Assembly: GCF_001435295.1 (NCBI RefSeq)
Contig: NZ_CM003594.1
Location: 2,108,001-2,172,000 of the forward strand
Direction: 5' to 3'
Length of the DNA: 64,000 nt
Source: Psychrobacter sp. P11F6
Lineage (GTDB): Bacteria > Pseudomonadota > Gammaproteobacteria > Pseudomonadales > Moraxellaceae
Shown: in pieces, positions 54,463 through 63,402 of the stretch
Position numbering within the stretch: the stretch's first letter is position 1
Layout: the number at the start of each line of letters is the position of its first letter
The notes under the pieces: generated by a model
The model's input: only the letters and a program-made list of their open reading frames with translations
What the model was told of the DNA's origin: nothing
Database searches by the model: none
Program-made: the position numbers and the translations under genes

Positions 54463-55410
54463 CTATAAAGCAAGCCCTAACGCCTTTTCACGCTGATCTG
54501 AGATTGTTAAATAAGCCGTAATCCATTCTAAAACTGCTTTGACCTTATGCGATTGTCCCGAAGAAACAGGATAAGTCACATAATAGCTGCCGCGACCCTT
54601 TGCCGCATAATCCCACGCCATGACTAAAGCGCCTGATTGTAGCTCAGGCTCAACCAAACGCAACGGCACCAAGGCTATACCATAGCCCAGTAAGGCGGCA
54701 GAGATGCAAGCATGAAAAGTCTCAAAACGTGGTCCTACAAAGGTGCCGTCGACGCTGATATCTTGTTGCTTAAAGTACTCATACCACGCACTTAAACGCG
54801 AGCTTATTTGCAATAGGACATAGTCATCTAAACACTCGGTACTCAGTGTTTTATCTCGCAAATACTGCGGCTGACAGACCGCAACGCAATATTCATCGAA
54901 CAATTTTATGGCCTCCATATTGCCCCACATGCCATCGCCATATAAAAAAGCAATATCAACATTTTGGTCTTCAGAAAAAAACGGCCCTACCAGCTCTTTG
55001 ATATCTAGGTTGATAAGCCGATATTTTTGACTAAAGCCACTGAGTGCTGGAATCAACCAACGGGCACAAAATGTCGGATGCGAGACAATTTTTAGCAGCT
55101 CAGTATTACTACTATGCGACATCAAATTGGTGGTTGCCACCTCGATATGTTTTAAAATCTCTAACACTTCAAGATAATATGACTTGCCAGCAGGGGTCAA
55201 TGAAATCCGGTGCGGCGTCCGATAAAACAAAGACAGGTTTAGCATCTCCTCCAACTGCGCCACTTGCTTACTGATGGCGCTTTGGGTCATGTGCATCTCT
55301 TGCGCCGCATTGGTAAAACTTAAATGACGGGCAGCGGTCTCAAAACATTGCAGCGCCGTCGTTGAAGGGTATCTTCTAAAGGCTAATGGTTTATTGGTGT
55401 CTGTTTTCAT
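54463..55410 (-). CDS. LysR-family regulator (GcvA/AmpR-like), likely for the ama genes
   Basis: The 315-residue protein has the winged helix-turn-helix (STTALQCFETAARHLSFTNAAQEMHMTQSAISKQ) and an effector domain with GIALVPLRLVEPELQSGAL near the end. It is transcribed in the same direction as the ama operon, but the terminator at 54374-54402 makes it a separate unit. Pseudomonas has a LysR gene next to hglS, so control of pipecolate/lysine genes is likely; the ligand is not visible. Confidence 0.85.
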   Translation of the reverse strand: MKTDTNKPLAFRRYPSTTALQCFETAARHLSFTNAAQEMHMTQSAISKQVAQLEEMLNLSLFYRTPHRISLTPAGKSYYLEVLEILKHIEVATTNLMSHSSNTELLKIVSHPTFCARWLIPALSGFSQKYRLINLDIKELVGPFFSEDQNVDIAFLYGDGMWGNMEAIKLFDEYCVAVCQPQYLRDKTLSTECLDDYVLLQISSRLSAWYEYFKQQDISVDGTFVGPRFETFHACISAALLGYGIALVPLRLVEPELQSGALVMAWDYAAKGRGSYYVTYPVSSGQSHKVKAVLEWITAYLTISDQREKALGLAL

Positions 55411-55805
55411 AGATTGTTTTTCTTTTATCCCATCTTAATAAAATATCAATGATTATTTAAAATCACGTTATCAGGCATTCCTAGCCTATGGCGTCATCAT
55501 ACCTATACTCAAGCGTAAATAGCGATACCTCACTATAAGCACTATGTAACTGACACTGATGTCATTATCGGATTTACTTAAGCATTCAACCAATTATTCG
55601 GTCACTAATTTTAAAGACTTTCCTACAAAAAACACCGTCGATTGCTGATAAAATAGTAGGGTCTGATGATAGGCTCTCACATACCGCAACTGATTTGCTA
55701 TCTTGCCCTCCTCTTTTTCATCATTACGACCTATGCCGCCGTTATTCTTAAACTCATGAATTATTTTTCAGCTAATTTGCACTATTAGCGCCTTCTTTAT
55801 TTGTA
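55411..55805. other. Gap between divergent LysR and sotB genes
   Basis: No gene or strong repeat is seen. Both promoters should lie here. Confidence 0.4.
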
Positions 55806-55814
55806 TTGGATCAT

Positions 55815-57014
55815 ATGAAACATAACCTTGAGGTGAGCGCAAATGCTCGCCGAACTCAGTATTTCCAAGTATTCTTAATGGGCGTCAGCGCCTTTATTAT
55901 GAATACCACCGAATTTGTCCCCGTTGCCCTATTAAGTGACATTGCCCAAGATTTTTCCATCACTACAGCAGAAACTGGCTGGATGTTGACGCTGTATGCG
56001 TGGATTGTCGCGGCGATGTCATTGCCATTGATGCTGCTCACCAGCCGCTTTGAGCGCAAAAGCTTACTTTTGGGCTTGTTTGTGGTATTTATTGCCAGTC
56101 ATGTATTGTCCGTATTTGCTTGGAGCTTTGATGTATTGCTTATTAGTCGTGTTGGTATTGCGCTATCACACGCGATATTTTGGTCAATCACCGCGGCGAT
56201 TGCGATACGCGTAGCACCAGAAGGCAAAAAAGCACTGGCACTTAGTGTGCTTGCGACCGGCACTTCATTGGCGATGGTACTTGGCGTGCCATTAGGGCGC
56301 TTGGTCGGTCAATGGTTTGGCTGGCGAGCAACATTTGGTGGTATTGGCGTGATTGCTTTCATCGTATTTATTCTACAAGCAAGGCTATTGCCAACGCTAC
56401 CAAGTATGTTTGAAGGCTCGTTTAGAAAGATTCCAGAATTGCTTAGAAACCCCTTATTGGTCTGTTTGTATCTACTCATTTTACTGGTCTTTACCGCCCA
56501 CTATACCGCTTATTCTTATATCGAACCTTTTATGCGTCAAGTCGGCGCTATCAGTGAAAACGCCGCAACTGTTGTCTTGCTATTGTTTGGGGTGGCAGGA
56601 ATTGCGGGCAGTGTGATATTCAGTCGCTGGGGTGATCGTTTTAATACCAGATTGATGCTGATATCGATAATATTAATGTTAATCTCTATGCTGGTTCTAT
56701 TGTTTGCCGTGACCTCCATCTGGGCACTCAGCTTGATTGCGTTACTGTGGGGCGCGGCGCTTATGCTGCTGATTATCTCCATGCAAGCCAAAGTCATCAT
56801 GGTCGATGTCACAGCACAAGACATGCTGATGTCAATGTTCTCAGGCATTATTAATTTAGGAATTGGCGCCGGTGCGCTGTTTGGTGGTTATGCAGTGACC
56901 CATATTTCAATATCAAGCGTCGGCTATGTCGGCGCCGCTATCGCCAGTGTGTCGCTGCTCTTGATGTTATTTATGATAAAGCGCTTTCCTGAATTAAGCA
57001 GAAGACTTGGTTAG
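55815..57014 (+). CDS. sotB: SotB-like MFS sugar efflux transporter
   Basis: The ~399-residue, twelve-helix MFS protein has the DHA1 family patterns NTTEFVPVALLSDIA, TGWMLTLYAWIVAAMSLPLM, RFERKSLLL and GTSLAMVLGVPLGRLVGQWFGWR, which are typical of SotB/AraJ. SotB exports sugars such as arabinose and IPTG in E. coli. Start at ATG 55815, the first ATG in the frame. A transporter of other small polar compounds remains possible. It is monocistronic with a hairpin after it. Confidence 0.85.
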   Translation: MKHNLEVSANARRTQYFQVFLMGVSAFIMNTTEFVPVALLSDIAQDFSITTAETGWMLTLYAWIVAAMSLPLMLLTSRFERKSLLLGLFVVFIASHVLSVFAWSFDVLLISRVGIALSHAIFWSITAAIAIRVAPEGKKALALSVLATGTSLAMVLGVPLGRLVGQWFGWRATFGGIGVIAFIVFILQARLLPTLPSMFEGSFRKIPELLRNPLLVCLYLLILLVFTAHYTAYSYIEPFMRQVGAISENAATVVLLLFGVAGIAGSVIFSRWGDRFNTRLMLISIILMLISMLVLLFAVTSIWALSLIALLWGAALMLLIISMQAKVIMVDVTAQDMLMSMFSGIINLGIGAGALFGGYAVTHISISSVGYVGAAIASVSLLLMLFMIKRFPELSRRLG

Positions 57015-57042
57015 CTAAAAACTTGATAGTAAATAAGCATAA

Positions 57043-57075
57043 AAAATGCCAGCCACTTAAATGGGCGGGCATTTT
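57043..57075. terminator. Terminator between sotB and arfB
   Basis: AAAATGCC pairs with GGCATTTT across an 18-base loop. The T run is short on the + strand; it lies between convergent genes. Confidence 0.6.
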
Positions 57076-57115
57076 GCTTTCTCGTTCATTTAAAAATAAG
57101 AAATAAGCCACCCAT

Positions 57116-57529
57116 TTAAAAATTCACTTTACCGCGCAAGGCTTTTGTTTTGCCGCGCTGGGTCTTTTGATCCACGCGTTTACGCTTAGCATTTCTGCTA
57201 GGTTTAGTCGGCTTTCTGGTTTGATTGACATGAGTGGCTTTTATAATAAAGCTTTGCAGCCGCTCAAAGGCATCTATCTTATTCCGCTCTTGCGTACGAA
57301 ACTGCTGCGCTTTAAGCACAAACACGCCTTCTTTGGTGATTCGGCTGTCTTTACTGTCCAATAAACGCTGTTTGTGCTCATCACTTAGGCTTGAGGTATG
57401 AATATCAAAACGCAGATGGATAGCAGACGACACTTTATTGACATTCTGTCCACCAGCGCCTTGTGCGCGTATGGCGCTAATCTCGACATCACTATCATTC
57501 AGGCTAATACTGTTACTAATAAAAATCAT
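57116..57529 (-). CDS. arfB: Ribosome rescue factor ArfB (YaeJ)
   Basis: The 137-residue protein has the class I release-factor GGQ motif at Gly26-Gly27-Gln28 in RAQGAGGQNVNKVSSAIHLR, and a basic C-terminal tail (KPTKPSRNAKRKRVDQKTQ) that enters the empty mRNA channel. It lacks codon-recognition domains, as ArfB should. It hydrolyses peptidyl-tRNA on stalled ribosomes. The length is normal. It is convergent with sotB and followed upstream by the CitE-like gene, 60 bases away. Confidence 0.95.
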   Translation of the reverse strand: MIFISNSISLNDSDVEISAIRAQGAGGQNVNKVSSAIHLRFDIHTSSLSDEHKQRLLDSKDSRITKEGVFVLKAQQFRTQERNKIDAFERLQSFIIKATHVNQTRKPTKPSRNAKRKRVDQKTQRGKTKALRGKVNF

Positions 57530-57589
57530 AGAGCTCTTTTTAAATCATAAATAAGTATGATGCATAATAAACCATTATTTGCTCCCCTT

Positions 57590-58444
57590 CTACTTCGTCA
57601 ATAAATAACCTAATAGCTGGCGACAACGCTCAATCACTGGCGCGTCTACCATTTGACCATCTATCTCAAACACTGCCTGTCCACTGCGCTCATACTCTTC
57701 GACCACACGCTGAGCAAATGACAATGCTTTGTCAGTCGGCTTTAATGCCTGCTGGACGACAGCTACTTGTTTGGGATGAATACACAGCATTCCTGACATA
57801 CCCATCTGTGACCATAAACTTACTCGGGCGCTTAGTCCTATCTCATCATTAAAATCAGGATAAACAGTATCAATCGGTGGGGACAATTGGTGCACTTTTG
57901 AAGTCAGAATAAATTGATAGCGGATTTGATTGGCGATGACATCCGCAGCAGGCGTACCTACTTGTACCCGCAAATCATTGCATAAATCTAAAAACCCATA
58001 ACTAAACGCGGCTAACCCAACTGCTTTTGCCATACTATCGAGTTGATACAATCCAATGGCATTCTCAATCAAGGCAATTACAGAAAAATTAGTAAGCTGG
58101 TGCACGCTCTCAATATCTGATGCTTGTTCAGCTTTGGCTAACAACACACCAGCCAAATTAGGCATTTTCTGACAAAGCACGATGTCTTTAAAAAACTCTC
58201 CGCCCCCTGCTTTATTAATACGTAGCCAAATCGGCTGATAATCTGCACTGTCATGATATTGTTGTAACGCTGCACGGGCTTGGTCTTTATCCTCTAGAGC
58301 CACAGCATCTTCTAAATCTAAAATGACAGCATCTGCATTACTGGCAAAGGCTTTGGCTACTCTATCAATGCGAGTCGCTGGCACGAATAGCCATGTTTTA
58401 TTTTGAGAGATTATATTTATTTTATGATTGGTCACTGAATTCAT
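57590..58444 (-). CDS. HpcH/HpaI-family CoA-ester lyase (CitE-like)
   Basis: The 284-residue protein has the CitE/malyl-CoA-lyase pattern: TWLFVPATRIDRVAKAFAS, DAVILDLEDAVALEDKDQAR, PIWLRIN, and then VIALIENAIGLYQLDS with GFLDLCNDLRV and MLCIHPKQVAVVQQAL. Members cleave citryl-, malyl- or methylmalyl-CoA. It is separated from the SDR/acyl-CoA operon upstream by a terminator but lies on the same strand, and could process its CoA-ester products. The substrate cannot be read. Confidence 0.85.
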   Translation of the reverse strand: MNSVTNHKINIISQNKTWLFVPATRIDRVAKAFASNADAVILDLEDAVALEDKDQARAALQQYHDSADYQPIWLRINKAGGGEFFKDIVLCQKMPNLAGVLLAKAEQASDIESVHQLTNFSVIALIENAIGLYQLDSMAKAVGLAAFSYGFLDLCNDLRVQVGTPAADVIANQIRYQFILTSKVHQLSPPIDTVYPDFNDEIGLSARVSLWSQMGMSGMLCIHPKQVAVVQQALKPTDKALSFAQRVVEEYERSGQAVFEIDGQMVDAPVIERCRQLLGYLLTK

Positions 58445-58579
58445 GCTTGATTCCCATATTATTCAAGTAGCTGTTAATACCTTTATTATGCCACTATATC
58501 GCTGATCCCCATTCAAAATTAGCGATTCACCCTATAGCACAAAACTAAGGCTACTTAGATATTCAATCAAAAAAAATCA

Positions 58580-58612
58580 AAAAAACCGCATGAAAATTAA
58601 TCTCATGCAGTT
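58580..58612 (-). terminator. Terminator of the 63220-58665 operon
   Basis: On the minus strand AACTGCATGA pairs with TCATGCGGTT (one mismatch) and runs into TTTTTTT. It follows the SDR stop by 50 bases. Confidence 0.75.
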
Positions 58613-58664
58613 CTTAATAGTCATGCTTTCTTTAACTGGTATTCTAAGTCTTCTGACTGGCTAA

Positions 58665-59426
58665 CTAAGCCAACATACCACCATCGACAACGATAGTCGC
58701 GCCTGTGGTATAACTTGATGCATCAGACACTAGATACAACACTGTGCCAGCCATCTCGTCAGGATTCGCAACACGTCCTAGTGGAATAGCATGTAGCGCC
58801 ATTTTTAAGACTTTATCATTGGTCGTCAAGGCAGAGGCAAACTTGGTATCTGTTAAACCTGGCAACAACGCATTGACGCGGATATTGAGTGGGCCACATT
58901 CTTTGGCAAAAGCTTTAGTCATGCTAATGACCGCTGCTTTGGTGATTGAGTAGATGCCTTGCTTGTCGCCTGCAACCAAGCCATTGACCGATGCGGTATT
59001 TAAAATCACGCCGCCGCCCTGCTCGCGCATCATTTTGCCAGCTGCCGTCGACATAAAGAAGTAACCACGAATGTTTACCTCAACCGTCTTATCGAAAGCG
59101 GCTAAATCCGTATCTAAGATATGGCCGTAGTATGGGTTGGCTGCGGCGTTATTGACCAAGATATCGATTTGACCAAACTCGCTTTTAATATGTTCAAAAA
59201 TCGCATCAATCTGTGCCATCTCGCCCACGTGGCAAGCAAAGGCACTGGCTTTGTGACCATCTGCGATGATGCTATCAGCAACTGCTTGGCAAGCATCGAT
59301 TTTGCGGCTTGAGACGATTACATGTGCGCCTCTGGATGCCAATAAACGAGCAATAGATTCGCCAATACCGCGGCTTGCGCCAGTAACCAAAGCGACCTTA
59401 CCGGTTAAATCAAATAAATCTTTCAT
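58665..59426 (-). CDS. Short-chain dehydrogenase/reductase
   Basis: The ~253-residue SDR enzyme has TGASRGIG (NAD(P) motif), DILVNNAAANPY, NTASVNGLV (catalytic Ser) and YSITK (Tyr/Lys). An Arg after the glycine motif (SSRK) suggests NADP(H) preference. It would oxidise or reduce a hydroxyacyl-CoA or related ketone. It is last in the acd-curA-SDR-SDR operon, 172 bases beyond the second SDR, with a dispersed repeat in between. Start at ATG 59426 with AAGGAACAATG-like sequence upstream. Confidence 0.87.
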   Translation of the reverse strand: MKDLFDLTGKVALVTGASRGIGESIARLLASRGAHVIVSSRKIDACQAVADSIIADGHKASAFACHVGEMAQIDAIFEHIKSEFGQIDILVNNAAANPYYGHILDTDLAAFDKTVEVNIRGYFFMSTAAGKMMREQGGGVILNTASVNGLVAGDKQGIYSITKAAVISMTKAFAKECGPLNIRVNALLPGLTDTKFASALTTNDKVLKMALHAIPLGRVANPDEMAGTVLYLVSDASSYTTGATIVVDGGMLA

Positions 59427-59492
59427 CATTGTTCCTTATATTTTGAATTAGCTATTCAGTTTTCAATTTTTTATCGTAACCACTTAATAAAT

Positions 59493-59599
59493 TATAGTCG
59501 AAAAACTGCAAATCCATTACAAGGCAGCTGAGCGTAGATAGTACGCATAGTACATCGAGCGAGGCTAACATCGTAATGATTTAGCAGTTATTTGACTAT
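59493..59599. repeat. ~107-bp dispersed palindromic repeat, third copy
   Basis: It runs from TATAGTCG to TGACTAT and contains ATTACAAGGCAGCTGAGCG, GATAGTACGCATAGTACAT and GCTAACATCGTAATG. It touches the stop codon of the SDR gene at 59599, which lies at its end. Confidence 0.75.
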
Positions 59600-60381
59600 T
59601 AAGCCAACATGCCACCATCAAGGGTAAACGCATGACCATTCATAAAACTGCTTTCATCACTAGCCAGCCAAGCAATCGCGCCTGACACTTCGTTAACGTC
59701 TCCCAAACGGCGCATTGGACTGGCCTTAACCGTTGCTTGCTGCGTACGCTCATCCATCGTTGCCATGGTATTGCGTACCATTGGCGTATCGATGAAGCTT
59801 GGGCAGACCGCGTTAAAACGAATATTGGCGCGCGCGTACTCATGGGCAGCAGACTTGGTTAGACCCATAACACCATGTTTAGCCGCGCTATAGGCTGAGA
59901 TCATCGGTGCTGAACGCAGACCAGCAATAGACGCTACGTTAATCACATGACCACCACCATTAGGTAGCATACAGTTGACGGCAGCACGCATACAGTGCCA
60001 AACACCTTTTAAATTCACGGCGATATTGCGATCAAAGTCATCATCGCTTAGCTCATGCATGGGCGAAGGCTTATGGTCGATACCAGCATTGTTTACCACC
60101 ACATCTAGACCGCCAAGCGTTTCTACTGCGAAGTCGAACAACGCACGTACTTCATCACCGCTGGTCACATCTACTTTTTTGAAGACGACACTGTCACCAG
60201 CATCTTGAGCTTGCTTGGCAACCGCAGCACCCATCTCTTCTGCTAAATCGCCTATGACGACTTTCGCACCGCGACTTGCCAGTAATAGCGCGCTAGCCGC
60301 ACCGATGCCAGAGGCGCCGCCCGTGATTAAAATTCGTTTACCCGTTACATCTGATGCAATTCCGTTTGTATTCAGTGTCAT
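59599..60381 (-). CDS. Short-chain dehydrogenase/reductase
   Basis: The 260-residue SDR enzyme has TGGASGIG, DVVVNNAGIDHKP, NVASIAGLR and YSAAK. It differs from the other SDR in the operon (about 35-40% alike by eye), so the two probably act on different intermediates. It follows the CurA-type gene by three bases and is therefore co-translated. Its stop codon lies at the end of a dispersed repeat. Confidence 0.87.
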   Translation of the reverse strand: MTLNTNGIASDVTGKRILITGGASGIGAASALLLASRGAKVVIGDLAEEMGAAVAKQAQDAGDSVVFKKVDVTSGDEVRALFDFAVETLGGLDVVVNNAGIDHKPSPMHELSDDDFDRNIAVNLKGVWHCMRAAVNCMLPNGGGHVINVASIAGLRSAPMISAYSAAKHGVMGLTKSAAHEYARANIRFNAVCPSFIDTPMVRNTMATMDERTQQATVKASPMRRLGDVNEVSGAIAWLASDESSFMNGHAFTLDGGMLA

Positions 60382-60384
60382 GAT

Positions 60385-61392
60385 CTATCCCTCTACCTTA
60401 AGTACTAGTTTGCCGAAGTTTTCACCGTTAAAGAGCATCATTAAGGTATCTGGGAACGTCTCGATGCCTTCAACGATATGGTCTTTTACTTTCATATCAC
60501 CTGACTGAATCCAGCCAGCGATGTCTTTCATGGCGACTGGATATTCTTTGAGATTATCGAATACCACGATGCCTTCCATGCGGGCACGATTGACCAATAA
60601 TGATAAATAGTTCGATGGGCCTTTGACTTCTGTGGTGTTGTTATACTGACTAATCGCACCGCAAATGACGATACGCGCATGCAGGTTTATTTGTGTGAGC
60701 ACGTCATTCAGGATATCACCGCCTACGTTGTCAAAATACACATCGACGCCATCAGGACAGGTTTTTTTCAATGCTTTTTTCACATCTTCGTTTTTGTAGT
60801 CAATCGTTGCATCGAACCCAAGCTCATCGACTAAGAATTTACATTTCTCAGCACCGCCTGCGATACCGACAACACGGCAGCCTTTAATCTTGGCGATTTG
60901 ACCAACCAAACTACCGACAGCGCCAGCAGCGCCAGAGACAACAACGGTCTCGCCCGCTTTTGGCTGACCTGTTTTTAGCAGACCAAAATACCCTGTCATA
61001 CCCGGCATACCGAGTACACCCAAGTAATAAGACAATGGTGCAAGTTTTGGATCAACTTTATACAGATTGGCGCCATCACTGACGGCATAGGATTGCACGC
61101 CATCGTGACCTGCGACATAGTCACCAACGGCAAACTTCTCATGCTTACTTTCTATCACTTCGCCTACCGTACCAGCGCGCATGACGTCACCAATCTGTAC
61201 CGGTGCAATATAAGATTTGGCATCGTTCAACCAACCACGCATCGCCGGATCGATAGAGATATATTCAACCTTAATCAGTAGCTGACCATCGGTGATCGTC
61301 GGGATTTCTTTCTCGGTATAATCCCAAGTCTCAGCACTAGGCTCGCCTACCGGTCTTGCTTTTAAGCGCCATTGTTTATTTATCGTTGTCAT
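60385..61392 (-). CDS. NADP-dependent alkenal/ene reductase (CurA-like MDR)
   Basis: The 335-residue medium-chain reductase lacks the structural-zinc cysteines and has the MDR/PTGR/CurA pattern: ISIDPAMRGWLND, ETVVVSGAAGAVGSLVGQIAK (nucleotide site from about residue 150) and GVDVYFDNVGGDILN. Family members reduce C=C bonds in conjugated enals or enones. It lies between the acyl-CoA dehydrogenase (22 bases) and SDR genes. The natural substrate is unknown. Confidence 0.87.
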   Translation of the reverse strand: MTTINKQWRLKARPVGEPSAETWDYTEKEIPTITDGQLLIKVEYISIDPAMRGWLNDAKSYIAPVQIGDVMRAGTVGEVIESKHEKFAVGDYVAGHDGVQSYAVSDGANLYKVDPKLAPLSYYLGVLGMPGMTGYFGLLKTGQPKAGETVVVSGAAGAVGSLVGQIAKIKGCRVVGIAGGAEKCKFLVDELGFDATIDYKNEDVKKALKKTCPDGVDVYFDNVGGDILNDVLTQINLHARIVICGAISQYNNTTEVKGPSNYLSLLVNRARMEGIVVFDNLKEYPVAMKDIAGWIQSGDMKVKDHIVEGIETFPDTLMMLFNGENFGKLVLKVEG

Positions 61393-61414
61393 GTCTCTTT
61401 CCTTAGAGTTGTTT

Positions 61415-63220
61415 TTAGAACCAGTCCGCTTGCATATCCGTGCAAACCGAGTTGGTATTGGTTAATAATTCGATGTCGCGTTTGATTAATGGTAATTCCC
61501 AATCGATGAAGTATTTGGCCGCTTGTATCTTGCCTTTGTAGAAATTCTGCTGCTCAATATCTTGGGTAGTGCTCAGTAGCTTCTCGGCTTTACTGGCTTG
61601 GCGAATCCAAATCCAGCTCAGTATAATTGAGGCAAAAATATTCATCAGTGCTTGAGCATTACCTGTTAGCGTTAATGCTTCCTCTGTCTGTAATACTTTG
61701 CTTAAATGAACTAATACTTCATGTAGCTGACCCATATAAGGCATCAGTTTACCCGCCAATTGAGCGCTCTCAGGTGTAGTGATGCTTTCCAAATCTTGTG
61801 TGATTTCACGCTTTAGGATTTGAATGCCCAGACCGCCTTTTTGCCATAACTTACGGAATGACAAATCTAGCGCCTGCACACCATTTGTGCCTTCATGAAT
61901 AGGATTTAGACGATTGTCACGCCAAAACTGCTCGGCTTGATACTCACGCGTATAGCCTGCCCCGCCCAATACTTGGATACCCAAATCATTGGCTTTCGGC
62001 CCATACTCAGACGGCCATGCTTTTAGTACTGGGGTCAGCAAATCTAATAGCTCTGTTAGCTCATTTTTTAGCGTTTCGTCTTCACAAGTGTTGATACGGT
62101 CGATTAGGTTTGAACCATATAGACATAATGAAATGCCACCTTCAGAGTAGGCCTTTTGCGCGAGCAGCATTCGCTTGACATCGCCATGTTGAATAATGGC
62201 AGTCGCTGCATCTTCAGGCTTATTGTTTGGTGCGATGCGACCTTGGGTACGATCTTTGGCGTAATCTAGCGAATACTGATAGCCACGATAGCCAATCATC
62301 GCTGCACCAAAACCAACAGCGATACGTGCCTCATTCATCATCTTAAACATATAGCGCAAGCCAAAGTGCTCTTCGCCAATTAGATAGCCATAACACTCGC
62401 CGTCATCACCAAAGCTCAATGCCGTCGACGTCGTGCCTCTATAGCCCAGCTTATGAATGAGTCCTGTTAAATGTACGTCATTGCGCTCGCCCACCGATGC
62501 ATCCTCGTTTAAGCGATACTTGGGCACGGCGAATAAAGAGATACCTTTGACCCCACCTTGACCACCTGGCACTTTGGCCAATACGAGATGGACGATATTG
62601 TCAGACAGTTCGTGATCGCCGCCTGAGATATAAATTTTGCTGCCTTTGACGCGGTATGAGCCATCATCTTGTTTTACTGCAGTGGTTTTGATATCAGCAA
62701 GTGACGAACCTGCATGTGGCTCTGTTAATGCCATCGTTCCGGTGAACTCACCTGTCAGCATTCGCGGCATAAAGGCAGTTTTAATTTCATCACTAGCAAA
62801 ATGCGAGATGACATTAATTGCAGCAGTGGTCAAAAATGGATAAGCAGTGGTTGAGGGATTGGCAGCCATAAAATAACCTGCCACGGCTGTCATCACTGTC
62901 TCAGGCAACTGCATTCCGCCATCTTCAAAACTATAACGACCTGCGATAAACCCTGACTTACGGAATGCATCAAAAGCGACTTTTACATCACTTATCATGC
63001 TGACTTTTTTGCCATCAAACTGTGGCTCATTCTTGTCTGCTACGTGGTTATGCGGCAAAAATAACTGGGTCGCAATTTTATTGGCCGTATCCAGTACTGC
63101 GTCAAACGTTTCGCGGCTATGCTCTGCAAAATTAGCATGCTTGGTTAAATTTTCAGTGCCCAATACATCATATAATTGGAACGGTAACTCAAAGTCATTG
63201 ATAAGCGTATCTGCTGCCAT
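61415..63220 (-). CDS. Acyl-CoA dehydrogenase, DmdC/long form
   Basis: The 601-residue protein is the long ACAD type related to 3-methylmercaptopropionyl-CoA dehydrogenase. It has MALTEPHAGSSLADIKT, YRVKGSKIYISGGDHEL, GLMFKMMNEARIAVG-like active-site helix and NPIHEGTNGVQALDL, whose glutamate is the catalytic base, then a C-terminal helical extension. It starts the acd-curA-SDR-SDR operon, divergent from a GlxA-type regulator. Its acyl substrate is unknown, and branched- or medium-chain thioesters are possible. Confidence 0.88.
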   Translation of the reverse strand: MAADTLINDFELPFQLYDVLGTENLTKHANFAEHSRETFDAVLDTANKIATQLFLPHNHVADKNEPQFDGKKVSMISDVKVAFDAFRKSGFIAGRYSFEDGGMQLPETVMTAVAGYFMAANPSTTAYPFLTTAAINVISHFASDEIKTAFMPRMLTGEFTGTMALTEPHAGSSLADIKTTAVKQDDGSYRVKGSKIYISGGDHELSDNIVHLVLAKVPGGQGGVKGISLFAVPKYRLNEDASVGERNDVHLTGLIHKLGYRGTTSTALSFGDDGECYGYLIGEEHFGLRYMFKMMNEARIAVGFGAAMIGYRGYQYSLDYAKDRTQGRIAPNNKPEDAATAIIQHGDVKRMLLAQKAYSEGGISLCLYGSNLIDRINTCEDETLKNELTELLDLLTPVLKAWPSEYGPKANDLGIQVLGGAGYTREYQAEQFWRDNRLNPIHEGTNGVQALDLSFRKLWQKGGLGIQILKREITQDLESITTPESAQLAGKLMPYMGQLHEVLVHLSKVLQTEEALTLTGNAQALMNIFASIILSWIWIRQASKAEKLLSTTQDIEQQNFYKGKIQAAKYFIDWELPLIKRDIELLTNTNSVCTDMQADWF

Positions 63221-63288
63221 AGTATTCTCGTTAACTGATTAAATTTGGTTATCAATCGATATTAAGCTAATTTAACGTCTTACCGTAT

Positions 63289-63323
63289 TGTCATTTATGA
63301 CATAATTATGGTCAAATATGACA
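63289..63323. promoter_or_regulatory. Pair of palindromic operators, 21-bp spacing
   Basis: TGTCATTTATGACA (63289-63302) and GGTCAAATATGACA (63310-63323) are 14-base inverted sites whose centres are 21 bases apart, two helical turns, so two dimers would bind on one face. They lie between the acyl-CoA dehydrogenase and the AraC-type gene. Confidence 0.6.
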
Positions 63324-63402
63324 TAAATAGCGTTTATATTTCGAGAGTTCAGATAAAAATTTGATATTTTCGGTTTTAGAATTAAAAGAAGGATAGACAC
63401 CT

